Below, piece after piece: positions 54,057 to 64,000 of a DNA stretch of 64,000 nt. Source of the stretch: Taeniopygia guttata (taxonomy: Eukaryota; Chordata; Aves; Passeriformes; Estrildidae); the NCBI RefSeq assembly GCF_048771995.1, contig NC_133024.1, forward strand, positions 5,406,001-5,470,000. Direction: 5' to 3'. The notes under the pieces were generated by a model. That model worked only from the letters and a program-made list of their open reading frames with translations. It was not told the origin of the DNA and did no database searches. A program made the position numbers and the translations under genes. Within the stretch, counting starts at the first letter, position 1; the number at the start of each line of letters is the position of its first letter.

Positions 54057-56309
54057 TAGTAGCTGCTTACTCCATATCATTTGTCATGCTGGATCCCACA
54101 CTTCCCGATATGCGACCACCTTTCCCATCTTTTAAAGATGCACACACAGATACCATTTCCTTAATCTATAGACAATTCCCATAGAAGTCTATTGAATTAA
54201 TTTAGTCTGTGACTTTTGGCTTATGACAGTCATGACTTGTGAGTGTTGGATTGTCGCATGTTGAAGCCAGTTCTGATTCCATTGGCTGCTCTGTTTGTCC
54301 AGTTACATCAACATTCATTCTTAATACGGCAGTTGAAGGGGAGTTGGGTTCAGATTCCCAAAGCTGGAGGGGTGGAGACAGGCACCATGAGGTGCCCAGT
54401 GCAGTCATGGGCATGCAGCTGATGTAGAAGTGCTAATACACAGCAATTTACATCACACAATGCACTGGCTATTCAATCAAATCCACTCAATGCACAACCC
54501 AGACTGTCTTCCGCAGCACAGTTTTCATATGCACTACAGGAACTTTACTCTCTTCTACAGTAAAAGTTTTGATTGGGCAGGGCCAGCCCCCTTGGTAGAT
54601 GTAGTGCTGACTCACCAGGTGGCCTTTGCCAATGTGCATCCCAATGTTTGAAGGTTGCCCTGGCCACTGCTCTCAGTGTAGTCTAACAGCCCAATGGATC
54701 ATGTAGTTTTCTCAGCTGGTGCATGATATAATATACCCACTAAATGCCATGTTCCTTGGCCCAAGCATCTGTGAGTATTTTCCAAGTATTTCTAGTTCAT
54801 TCTGTTCAAAAGGTTGGTGGTGTTGCTCAGAAATCATTCTTCTGAATCACTTCATAAAGAGGGCTTACATAGTTCAGGATATGCATTTTCAAAAAATTCA
54901 TATCTAAGAGAGCTTACTTTTTGAAGAAATGGATTAGAATTCCTTTCCATAGGATTAGGAGTAAATTCAGCCGTTCCACTCTGCCTGGGAAACCATCCAC
55001 TGGAGACGGGAGTAGCAGCTTTCCTGGAAGAACACCCATTTGGGATTGTTTTCCTTACAATTCATATCTCTAAGATCAAGGTAGGTCTCCCATCCCAATT
55101 CTTCATGCCTTCTCTGTGGTCTCAGCTAAACCCACAGGGATGTACCTCCTCTTGAGCCAACACTTACTGTCATTAGCATGGGTCTGTAGAGGTGGGGAAT
55201 AGAACATATCCTCTTTGAACTGCTGAAACTCCTGGGACAGTTTACCTGATAGTTTCTCCACAGATGAGAGAGGAAGAGAGATTGTCTTCACATTCCCAGA
55301 GATGGCAAGCCACTGTATCCACAGATGGTGGTGTGATGTCTTTTTAGAGTAACATTGGCAGTGTGTTGGTGTGTACTCTTGGTACACTCTGCAAACTTCC
55401 ACCATATGGGTGACATGCAGACAAATTGGTCTGGATCTGTGGGGAACCTTGTATTGTCCAGGTCAAAATAAATCTCTGTCATGGCTAATTCCCTCAAGTA
55501 TTGGATATCTTTCCACTTGCATGGTGACATGTAACATCGTTCTTGTAAGCATACCTTTCCTTCAGGTTTGACAGGAGTTGCTTCCAGAGGCTGGTAACTT
55601 GTGTCTCTCTTGCAATCGCCTTGTCAATGCATGCTTTCTTAGAAAGTGATTCCTACCCTCTAATTCCAATCCCTTAGTCCCATTATCCCAGCATCAGAAC
55701 AGCTGGGTGGTAGTATGCTCATCAGGACAACAGCTGAAATATTTATGTATATCCTGCAGCTCACTCAGGAATAAGTTTTGAGTGGTTGCCTCTTGTTGGC
55801 CTGTTACTGAAGTCTGTGTAGGTACAGAATGTGTTGTTGGGGTTTCGATAGCCACAGATCGTTTCTTAACCCTAAAGAAGGCCTGAACCATATGCAAGAA
55901 CATACTGATTCTTACAAAAGGACCAGGCTGGTTTCAAGGATAGTCACAGGATATGCAAAGTCTTTAAAATTCTCAAATGCTCAAATTGTATTCATCCTGG
56001 AGGGGAAGGAAGATGTTTTTCCCATGGGTTTGCTCTCTGAGGGTGAACAGCAGTAGATGTAACTATGGATAGTTTCCACCAGATGGCTCCCAAAGGGCAG
56101 TGGGGACACACCAGACAGGCTCCTGACCAGCCATTCCATCATATCACAAGCCAGTACAACACAGAACAACACAGTGATAACCTTAGCCTGGGCCTAGAGC
56201 AAATGAATCAATATGGTGACCAGCAACTATTAAACCAATACAATGAAGGCTTATAACAAACTTGTTTTAACATGCTTTAGTCAGATCTGGTTTTATCTCA
56301 ACCTTTTGA

Positions 56310-56327
56310 GTCCCATGTTGAGTGCCA
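56310..56327 (-). other. Primer-binding-like site of the ERV copy
   Basis: The minus strand just inside the LTR reads TGGCACTCAACATGGGAC. This resembles the tRNA-Lys-type site TGGCGCCCAACGTGGGGC known from several retroviruses. It fixes the element's orientation. Confidence 0.6.
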
Positions 56328-56672
56328 AAAAGAACTGAACTGCCAGCAGCTCAGTCCCATGTGGCTGCTTGCTCACTGTCCCCACCCCTGCCCAGTGGGA
56401 GAACTGGGAAAAAAAATGTAAAACTGGTGGGTTGAGAGAACAACAATTTAATAATTGAAACAAAGTAAAATACGATACTAATAATACTAATGATATTAAT
56501 AACAACAATAATATGAATTGTAGTGAAAAGGAGAGAGAGGAGTAAAGGCCAGGAAAGGCAAGTGATGCACAACAGTTTCTCACCACCCGCTGACTGATGA
56601 CCAGCCTGTTCCCCAGCAGCAGTTGGCTCCTCCGGGCCAACTTCCCCAATTTAAATACTGAGCATGATATTC

Positions 56673-56848
56673 TGGCGTGGAGGTGGTCACCAAGCACCAA
56701 GCCTGTTTGAGTTCCAGAAGTGTTTGGACAATGCTTTCAGGCGCATGGTGTGATTCTTGGGGCGTCCTGTGCAGGGCCAGGAGTTGGACTTCATGATCTT
56801 GATGGGTCCCTTCCAACTCAGTTTATTCTCCCATTCTGTGATTCTGTG
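56673..56848 (+). mobile_element. CR1 LINE 3' end nested in LTR
   Basis: GGTGGTCACCAAGCACCAAG is followed by CTTGGGGCGTCCTGTGCAGG, GGAGTTGGACTTCATGATC and GGTCCCTTCCAACTCAG, ending in ATTCTGTGATTCTGTG. The LTR sequence resumes on both sides (GCATGATATT and CATATCCCTTTGG), matching the uninterrupted other LTR. Confidence 0.8.
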
Positions 56849-57003
56849 CATATCCCTTTGGACAACTCAGATGAGCTGTCCCAGCTGTGCTCTGTCCGTG
56901 CTTCTTTTGCAGCTCCTCACTGGAAGACCATGGGAATCTGAGGACTCCTTGACTTGGAGTAAGCACTACTCAGCAGCAACTAAAACATCAGTGTGTTATC
57001 AAC

Positions 57004-57009
57004 TTTATT
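57004..57009 (-). terminator. Candidate JAM2 poly(A) signal inside the LTR
   Basis: The minus strand reads GAATAAAGTTG about 120 nt after the JAM2 stop codon, 61 nt into the ERV's 5' LTR. A GT/T-rich stretch (GATGTTTTAGTTGCTGC) follows within about 35 nt. Use is not shown. Confidence 0.4.
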
Positions 57010-57127
57010 CTCATATTAAATCCAAAACACAGCTACTATGAAGAAAATTATCCCAGCTGAAACCAGGACATTGATACTTTTGTATAACAAGTAGTAATTT
57101 GATGTCCCTCACAGAGGCTGAAATCTT

Positions 57128-57160
57128 CTAAATAAAAAAGGACTTGGTATGCTTGAAATC
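57128..57160 (-). CDS. JAM2: JAM2 last coding exon (PDZ-binding C-terminus)
   Basis: After GTTTGCTTCATTTAG it reads DFKHTKSFFI with TAG at 57128-57130. Human ends DFKHTKSFII. The C-terminal motif binds PDZ domains (PAR3, ZO-1, AF-6 in the family). The penultimate Phe instead of Ile is a lineage difference. Confidence 0.92.
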   Translation of the reverse strand, partial: DFKHTKSFFI

Positions 57161-58082
57161 CTAAATGAAGCAAACAAGGTTACAATAAATAATAGTTCAA
57201 AGATTTTAAGCAGGTTAATATTTAGTGTACATTTCAGAAGAAACTAAGGCACTGAGCTTGACAAGAAATGCATCTGATGTACTGTTAGTAAATGTTTATT
57301 CTTTTCTGAGACAGGAGGTCTACAAAGTGCACTCTACACATAAATACAGGTATCAAACAGCTCTGTTCAGCATCTGATTTTTAAGTGCATTAATAATGAT
57401 AAGCAGATACCATAGCTCTTCAAAGGTTTATCTTTCTCACTCAGAGCAAACAGACAGTCTCAGGGAGTTTCTTATTTACATACTAGATCAAGGATTAAGC
57501 TTATGCAGTTTAGTATGTTTTGTTTCAATTAAGGAAATGGGCAGTGTTCAGGGATCTTTAAAGGTTACATCAGTAGTACTCATGCTACTTTAACTCCTAA
57601 TGTCCTTAAACTGTAGATAGTGATATTCAGTCACTCCTAGTGGAAGTTTTACTTAGAACTCTATTCTTTTTTGCACCAATCTCTAAAGCTGGAATGATGT
57701 AGGTGTAGCTAAAGCCCTTGGAGCCGACTCAAGGAAGTGGGGGTGGAAGTAGTAAATTCAGCTTCCATATTTAGTCAAGTTTTTTGACCCACATTATTCT
57801 TAGAAGAGTTAGGGGCAAATCTTTCTCTCATTGCTGTCTTGGTCTGTGTCTCAGTTAATTACTCAATGTGTACAAGAAGATGCAAAGTATGGAGCAAAAT
57901 GCTGCACCTGTGTTGCACTTAAGACTATGCAATAGGAAGCTGTAAATGCAGAAAAAGTGTTGCCAGGTATGGGCATGGCAGGAGTGAGGAGTTTGTGTGC
58001 ATGTGGAAAGACATGACAGATCTAAGGAACTTTGAAGAGATCTAAAGCTTTTAAAATACACTACTGAACACAGAAGACTTGC
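57161..58082 (-). other. JAM2 intron with GC donor
   Basis: GC-AG intron of about 0.9 kb. No repeat or other gene was recognised. Confidence 0.7.
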
Positions 58083-58116
58083 CTTTTCACTTGTAGATTG
58101 ATAGTTCGTCTTCTTT
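58083..58116 (-). CDS. JAM2: JAM2 34-nt exon with GC donor
   Basis: After CTCTGTTAACAG, 34 nt complete Gln and encode KKTNYQSTSEK, then AAG|GCAAGTC. GCAAGT after AAG is the consensus for GC-AG introns. No in-phase GT donor gives a JAM-like join. The peptide lines up with the JAM-A tail (KKVIYSQPSARSEG). Confidence 0.78.
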
Positions 58117-58855
58117 CTGTTAACAGAGCAGGAATGAATACAGGTTAAATAGATACTTTTCCAGTACTTCCCTTTGGGAGCCTTATATATGAATGCATTT
58201 TTCCAGATTTCCAGTAATCCTCAGGGATTTTTTTTCCCCCTCCTCTTAGAAAAAACTTACAGTAACAAATCCATTGAATGCTTTTAAATATCAGTCATGA
58301 TCTCATAAACCACTGCCAAACACCTTCTCTAGCTTGTCTTTCCAAGTCTTCCAGTTACACTTTTTCTCTAGCTCATGACCAAAACTAAAATAGCTTGAGG
58401 AATTCTGACTTGCTACTAAGAAATTTGAGTGAACTAAATCCATATCAAAGGAATAGACCAGGCACTGTCAGAAAGTTTCCACCAGTTATATTTTTACAAA
58501 ACACTTCCTGAAATAACATAGATATGGATATGACAGCAGTTCAATTTGGTTCTGATTGTCTTTTGTCTAGTTTGAAGAGGAGACACATGAATAGCTGAGT
58601 TAGGAGTGTAAGCTATAACTATGTAAAAAGACACATCTCTGTGTATTTACCACAGTAATGTAATGATTCACTTTCTGACCAGCACACTAGTTTCTATTTA
58701 AGAAAGCAGCTAGTGTGTAGGATCAGATTTATCTCAGTGCCAAGAAAGCTATTGCACAAAAATTATGTTAGAAAGGCTGTAAAAATCATTATAATTACAA
58801 ACAAAATCTGAAATGTAAATGAGGTTTGCAGTGATTTATGTACTTGCTTACTTAC

Positions 58856-58871
58856 TGGGAAGAACTTTCCT
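58856..58871 (-). CDS. JAM2: JAM2 16-nt microexon
   Basis: AGGAAAGTTCTTCCCA lies between TTTTTCAG and GTAAGTAAG. It completes Lys, adds ESSS and gives two bases of Gln: KESSSQ, against human KETSFQ. Both splice sites are strong and the phase fits on both sides, which supports so small an exon. Confidence 0.85.
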
Positions 58872-59577
58872 CTGAAAAAGAAAGAAAAGAAAAGAATTAG
58901 CACAGGAATAGTTTCCTTTGCTGATTTGAAGTTCTTTGAAGTAGTTATTCCTAGAATATTCAGCTCTTTAGTTTCTAGAAGGAATTTCTGACCCAAATGT
59001 CTCTTTTTGGTGTAGTGAGTTTAGGCAGAAGAAAGATTAGGTTGCTTTCAAGGGTAAATGAAGCTCCAAGTGAACGAGCAGCTCTGAAGCCTCTGGTAAT
59101 TTCAGGTACCTGACCTTTACAGACCCCAATGTTTGGCATCTGTTGTTGCCGTGCTCAAGCCTATAGGTACCAATGAAAAGGCTACAGAGAGGGTTGCTGG
59201 ATTTATGCAGCAATCCCTAAAAGCAAACTTTTTTCATGACCCAGAGGAAGAAGACAGTTAATTTAGTTTCCCTTTCATCAGAATTTAATTGGTCAGGCAT
59301 TGTTGACTAAAATGGGCTTATTTTATTTTGCCTTTATTAGGCATTCCTTATCAAAACTAGGGTGGAGAGGTTCCAAGAACCAGAGTCAGGCTTGTTGTTT
59401 TCCCTAGGTTGTTGTTTGGTAGCCTTAAGCAACTGTGCAAACATCTCCATGTCATTTTCAAAGTACCTTTTGCAGTAGATGTTGGCAGAATAAAAATGTC
59501 TGCACAAAATTTGCTGGTTGAATGCTCTCTAGCTTTAGTACCATGGAGCTAGAACCTTTATGGAAAGGAGGACATCA

Positions 59578-59755
59578 TCAGAATCATAAAATCATGGAAT
59601 GGTTTGGGAAGGAAGGGACTTTAATGATCATCTGGTTCTAAATCCCTGCCATAAGCAGGGACACCTTCCACTAGAACAGGTTGCTCAGAACTCCCTCCAA
59701 CCTGTCCTTGACCACTTCTGAGGACAGGGCATCCACAGCTTCTCTAGGCAAGACA
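59578..59755 (-). mobile_element. CR1 LINE 3' end (minus)
   Basis: AGAATCATAAAATCATGGAA is followed by TGGTTTGGGAAGGAAGGGAC, CACCTTCCACTAGAACAGG and TTGCTCAGAACTCCCTCCAA. This is the reverse complement of a CR1 tail. Confidence 0.85.
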
Positions 59756-59826
59756 GAATGTAATGGAAATACTGCTAAATAAAGAGATTTTTTGACTCAA
59801 GAAAGGAGTGATTTTATTCTACTTAC

Positions 59827-59934
59827 TTGCAAAGTAGCCCTTTTTTTGGGCATAGAATACTCCAAGGCCACATAGAACCATCACCAGAGCCACCAATACT
59901 ACAGCCACAATGATACCGCTTAAATTAAGGTCAT
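59827..59934 (-). CDS. JAM2: JAM2 exon, transmembrane segment
   Basis: 108 nt: DDLNLSGIIVAVVLVALVMV, then LCGLGVFYAQKKGYFA, plus one base. One hydrophobic helix is followed by basic AQKKGY, as in human (YAQRKGYFSK). The donor is GTAAGT. Confidence 0.95.
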
Positions 59935-62900
59935 CTGTAATTATAAAGCAGAAGTCCTCTGTTCTAAATTGTAAAAATTTCCACTGGCTGGATTTTTCCC
60001 TGATTAACACAGGCATTTTCATATCTATAGGTGGGCTTTGGCCCAAGATGCATAAGTTAATTAGTAACAGATGTAAGTAAGCAGTAAAAAAACACTAATG
60101 TGCCACAGTCACTTTAACAGAAGTGCTTGGTACACATCAACTCCTTAGTTTGGATCAAAATTAAGAAAAGAATAAGAAGGATCAAGGGATACATATTCCT
60201 TATCATATCTACACCAGATAAATATTACCCAAGTCATGTATCTCTGAGGAAAAACATAATGAAATCTTTTTAATTGTTAAAGTAATTTTCATCATTTGCT
60301 TAACACAACTGAAACAACTGGTGGCAATTGAGTTCCACTTCTAGAGAACTCTTCAAATGAGTTACTTGAAACTCAATGACTTTTACATTTTTAAATAGCA
60401 AGGCTTTTAAAATAAAACACAATAAAGTTGAGTTTCCTGAAGTTAAACTACACCAGGCTACTGAAACATCTGGCCATTTTTATTTTGAAAGTGATGGCTT
60501 GACTTCAACCATGACAAAGACTATACTCATATCCTGACATAATCGCTAAGAGCTTCAAACTTATTCATTTTAGGAAAACCAAAATGATCAAGAAGGAAAA
60601 ACATTTTCATAGGTTTTTGTTTTGTTTCCATTTATTTGGATCCCAACTTTAGGCTGAAATTTTTACCCCAAAACCTAACAATTTTTTTTACAATTTAGGC
60701 TGACAGCAGTTTAGGATTTACTGCATATTTTCACAAAGCGATTCTATCTCAGTAGCTTGAGGAAAATTTGCTCATAATCCACCAAGAATGCATTAAAACC
60801 CATGGCACAATGATTTTCAGCTAAGTTCCATGAAAGCACTATATGGAACTTTGCAGTTCCATGTGCTGCTTTATGGAACACTTGGACAGGATCTTCCCTG
60901 CAGTAATTATTAGGATTTGTTACCATTTGCTTTCCTATGCAAGAACCAGTTGTATATTTTGCAAAAAACCCTCACACATTTTGGGTTATTACAGACTGTT
61001 ACATTAAGATTTCCCATGAATGAATCCCAAAAGGGAGGCCTTATGTAAAGAAAACACCCCAGTGATCTGGCACACTCTTCTGTAAGCCTTCCACAAAAGC
61101 ATTTAGAAATATTAAAGTTCTCATATAGCTGATGCTTTTCTGTGAAGTTTAGTGTTTAGCAATCTAAAAGCTAATTACTCAATAAGGAACTTATTATTTC
61201 TCCTCCCCACAAATGCCATAATCAAATAAAAAGATTGAATTCAATGAAATCAATTAGATTCTCAGTTACACCATGCAATTACATAAATCCTACTGCAAGA
61301 TTGTTTTCCACCATTATTTTCTTTAACACATACCAACTTGCATTCGCTTCACTGAACATTTCTGAGATAGTCCAATCCCATTGGAGGCTTCACAGAAATA
61401 CTCTCCAGTGTCATTCTTTGTAACTGTATTAAACAGCTGTTAAGAAACAGTCCAAAACCATTATCAGAACAGGGCGAAAAAATCCTGTAGGATAGAAATT
61501 TTGACATTTCAATGTAGATTTGTTTGTTTTAAACAAATGAAACCCTGAAGGCAAGTAAGAAATTCTGTTCCATTTCAACCTTGTAACTGCTCCTAGTCAC
61601 ATTCCCTGGTCCTTCAACTTCTGCTTGTTGCCTAAGAGGTTCCTTTAGATGGACATTTAAACTCAGTGGAGTATATCTACAAGGAAATTAATTTTCAGTG
61701 GAGCAGAACTTTACACTTTTTAAATAATATTAATAATATCCACTTTTTTAGATGTGCTCTAATTTCAGAATACTTGAAATCAAACTGTTTCTTCATTTTA
61801 TCAAAACAATAACCCCATTAACTGATCCTTCAAAAAACTTGACACATACTACTTATGATGCATTGTCAACTGAAATTTTTCAGAAGAGTGTCTGGGTGAT
61901 TTTCAACCCTTCAAAAATGCACTTTGTCTTCTTCCAACAGAGAAATGCTCCATACTATTTATTAAATACTGCTACTGTAAAAATGAAAATGAAATGAAAA
62001 TGAGACTGTAGCAGGACATCTCTCTCCAGCACAGAAGAGCTTATCTCTTGCTCGTTAGTTGGTGCAATAACTCAGAGCATCTTGCTCTCACATGAGCCTC
62101 ACAGGAGCCTTGGTGAAGTAACTCAATCAGGACAGTTTATCTTGTAGTGAATTATTTCATTGCCATAGGAGGGATGCTTTCAGCTGACAGTAAACATCTT
62201 GCTGTGGAAGCAGATGTGGAAAGACAAGCTGGAATTTCTGACTGACATACACTTCACAAATTGTAAAAGCTACACCATATTTTCACAAAGCAAAAATATT
62301 CTGCACATTCCCTGGAAATGTGTGGGCTTTCCTCACCAAAGTCAGTACCCCACTTTGTGGTTGCTGTCCTGGGGGCTGAGTGTAAGAACTCTTTGTACAC
62401 TATCAGCAATTTGATGGTAAGTTACATTGACTCCTAACCTGTACTATTTCCTTGCTAGCTGTAATATAGGTACCTTGAAGTCATGCACAATTTTATGTAA
62501 TCTCCTAGTAGTTCTTTTATTTTACACCGTGTAATAAATAAGTGTTTAAGTCCTCTTGTCTGTTACTTTCTGCCAATTCATTAAGTAACTCAATTTATAA
62601 TAGACCTAACTGTTCCCTCTTAAGAACTTGTGAGCCAGAGAGATTTAGGTTCAGGTCACCTAAGTAGAGCTGCTGCAAAAAATCTAAGCCTAAGGCAGGG
62701 ATTTTCTAAATCTCTCACTTGATCCATAACAAAGAGATGGATAGAAACTGACCTCATGTCAATTCCAGTATTTCTATTTTCATAATTATTAGACTTGTTA
62801 ACTGTTTCTTTTTAATGTATGCCACACTTAGATATTTTCAGAAGTGATTAGTAAGTCTGAATAGTCCACCTGATTTCCGTGATGAGCATTCAGAACATCT

Positions 62901-63622
62901 GAATGCTTAGTCATACTTCAGTTTCCATTTTCCATTCAGTTTCAGTTTGATTTTGCACAAGAGTAGTGTTCTTAGAATAACTTTACTTCTGAAAAATCTC
63001 AGCTTCCTAAGTAGCATCAAGTTCTTTTGAAGGATCAGTTAATGGGGTAAGAATGAGAGAGACAGCCAGCTCTGAAGGCAAATAAAATCCAACATCACAA
63101 CCCACAAAACAAACTACAACTAAAACAAAGAACTAAGCTTACTTACAGTCCCAACTCATCCCACTGACTTCACAGGTCCTGGATGGGAACTTGTAAATAG
63201 CATTGGATTGCAGAGTTTCTGTACTGCCCTGAGTGCTGCACTCCCCTTGAAGTGTATGAAGCTACTATTCCAAATTTTAAGGTTCTGTCAAATATATCTC
63301 TGTTGCCATACTGAGACCTCATTCTCACCTGGCACTAGTTTACCAGCTCACAAGGTAAAATTTGTCATGTATTTCTAAATTCTCAATTATCACTACTGCA
63401 CCCTCGCACCTCACCCGGTTTGTACGTGTCATTCAATGTCTATGGCTTGTCACTGGTTTGAGGCAGAAACCACCTTCTGCATTTCTCAGCACATTTCAGC
63501 ATGACATTGACCTCCAACAAAGACCTTGTGAATTCCTGGATTTAGATCCCTAGATAATTTTATGAACAGTAAATTTGGTCTCCTTGATAGCTGTCTATTA
63601 CAGAGTTGGTTTTTACACTTAC
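59935..63622 (-). other. JAM2 introns around the Ig2 second exon
   Basis: Two introns (59935-61333 and 61437-63622). I see no repeat family or exon in them. Confidence 0.75.
61334..61436 (-). CDS. JAM2: JAM2 exon, Ig-like domain 2 (second part)
   Basis: 103 nt: LFNTVTKNDTGEYFCEASNG, then IGLSQKCSVKRMQV, plus one base of Asp. DTGEYFC is the Ig F-strand with the second disulfide Cys. Human reads QFNTVSKLDTGEYSCEARNS, so the first residue is Leu instead of Gln. The donor is GTATGT. Confidence 0.94.
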
Positions 63623-63828
63623 CAGAGTGCCAGACTTTTTATTCATGGTGTAAGTAATGTTTGCTGCTCTAGCACTGGCTGCTCCTGTCTTCTCCAGCAA
63701 GGCAACACCATTCTTGTACCACTGGTACTCAGATGGAGGGGAGCCCTCAGTTTCCTTACAACTCATCTGCACGACCGTTCCTGTCATTGCGGAGCTGGGT
63801 ACCTCACACACTGGAGTAGTCGGAGCAA
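63623..63828 (-). CDS. JAM2: JAM2 exon, Ig-like domain 2 (first part)
   Basis: 206 nt after CACTGTCCAG. It completes Val and reads APTTPVCEVPSSAMTGTVVQ, MSCKETEGSPPSEYQWYKNG and VALLEKTG through ITYTMNKKSGTL. Landmarks are the Ig cysteine (MSC), the core Trp (QWYKNG) and an N-glycosylation sequon (NIT). Human reads APAVPSCEVPSSALSGTVVE. The exon ends on a codon boundary before GTAAGT. Confidence 0.95.
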
Positions 63829-64000
63829 CTGGACAGTGAAATTGAACTCGTTACACACGTACTTATACTGTCCACATGTGTCAGAGTCTGAAATAGTTCA
63901 TGCCTCAAACATTGATATAAAGTTTTGCCCATTATAACAAAAACTGTATAAAGAAGCTACAACCAAAGAAGCCTCCCCAAAGATACCTGACTTGGAGTTT
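63829..64000 (-). other. JAM2 intron, cut by the window edge
   Basis: Intron sequence upstream of the Ig2 exon. The first Ig domain exons lie outside the window. Confidence 0.8.

Larger units (their letters stand above)
53545..57070 (-). mobile_element. Endogenous retrovirus copy, broken (minus orientation)
   Basis: A fossil provirus of an avian LTR family whose LTR starts near TGTCCTGGTTTCAGCTGGGA. Parts: 5' LTR about 56332-57070, primer-binding-like site 56310-56327, interior about 54057-56309, and 3' LTR 53545-54056. TTGA flanks both ends (53541-53544 and 57071-57074), a possible 4-bp target duplication. The two LTRs have diverged strongly and the 5' LTR carries a nested CR1, so the insertion is old (tens of millions of years, inference). 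The copy is clearly broken in many places and shorter than a whole element. The same sense as JAM2, 57 bp after its stop codon. Confidence 0.8.
56332..57070 (-). mobile_element. 5' LTR of the ERV copy (with nested CR1)
   Basis: Minus-strand start TGTCCTGGTTTCAGCTGGGA. It shares GATGACCAGCCTGTTCCCCA and TTAAATACTGAGCATGAT with the other LTR. A CR1 end at about 56673-56848 interrupts it. A minus-strand AATAAA lies at 57004-57009. Confidence 0.8.
58117..59826 (-). other. JAM2 introns flanking the microexon
   Basis: Two introns (58117-58855 and 58872-59826). The second holds a CR1 end at 59578-59755. Nothing else was recognised. Confidence 0.75.
57071..64000 (-). other. JAM2: JAM2 gene, 3' part (junctional adhesion molecule B)
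   Basis: Six exons on the minus strand encode the second Ig domain, transmembrane helix and cytoplasmic tail: 63828-63623, 61436-61334, 59934-59827, 58871-58856, 58116-58083 and 57160-57128. JAM-B is a type I cell-surface adhesion protein at endothelial and other junctions. It pairs with JAM-C and binds PDZ proteins through its C-terminus. The first Ig domain and signal peptide lie right of the window. All junctions keep phase. One intron has a GC donor. The tail QKKTNYQSTSEK-DFKHTKSF fits the JAM family pattern. The 3' UTR runs into an ERV copy. Confidence 0.95.

Noticed and set aside
55103-55903. Several minus-strand frames of 69-100 codons inside the ERV copy
   Set aside because: They are treated as remnants of the fossil element and not as host genes. 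No further reading was attempted.
57855-58061. Open frame continuing from the JAM2 34-nt exon
   Set aside because: It is what results if the GC donor is ignored. The peptide after the donor has no JAM similarity, while splicing at GCAAGT restores the known tail.

Overview
This window comes from a bird genome, most likely a songbird. Three things point there: the gene order APP - GABPA - ATP5PF - JAM2, which matches the human chromosome 21 block; many 3' ends of CR1 LINEs; and LTR fragments of types I recall from passerine genomes. The host calls rest on exon-by-exon reading. Splice sites, reading phase and protein identity agree at every coding junction listed. The species cannot be fixed from the sequence alone.

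Layout. Positions 1-10,640 hold the 3' end of APP on the plus strand: the last three coding exons (3242-3342, 6218-6364, 9392-9493) and a 3' UTR of about 1.1 kb. These exons encode the amyloid-beta segment, the transmembrane helix and the cytoplasmic tail. Positions 10,640 to about 21,450 are intergenic and rich in repeats. GABPA lies on the minus strand from about 48,170 down to about 21,450. Its nine coding exons (44198 down to 24081) join into a 455-residue ETS factor, and it points tail-to-tail at APP. A CpG-rich shared promoter (about 47,850-48,490) separates GABPA from the divergent plus-strand gene ATP5PF (coding exons 49496-49665, 50949-51073 and 52406-52434; 107 residues). JAM2 runs on the minus strand from beyond the window edge down to its stop codon at 57128. 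Six of its exons are visible: the second Ig domain, the transmembrane segment and the tail.

How the genes relate. GABPA is the DNA-binding half of GABP (NRF-2), a known activator of nuclear genes for mitochondrial proteins. It shares its promoter with ATP5PF, which encodes coupling factor 6 of ATP synthase. The promoter contains an ETS/GABP-type CCGGAAG site, so self-regulation and co-regulation are plausible (inference).

The observations most worth a second look are these. (1) An old endogenous retrovirus copy begins 57 bp past the JAM2 stop codon in the same sense, and its LTR carries an AATAAA that could end JAM2 transcripts. (2) The JAM2 tail is built from a 16-nt microexon and a 34-nt exon with a GC donor. 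(3) ATP5PF intron 1 carries a triplicated block of about 220-250 bp with TA-rich spacers. (4) The APP 3' UTR has an extra early AATAAA that I do not recall in the human UTR. I found no unknown gene system. The longer open frames outside these exons look like chance or GC-driven frames.
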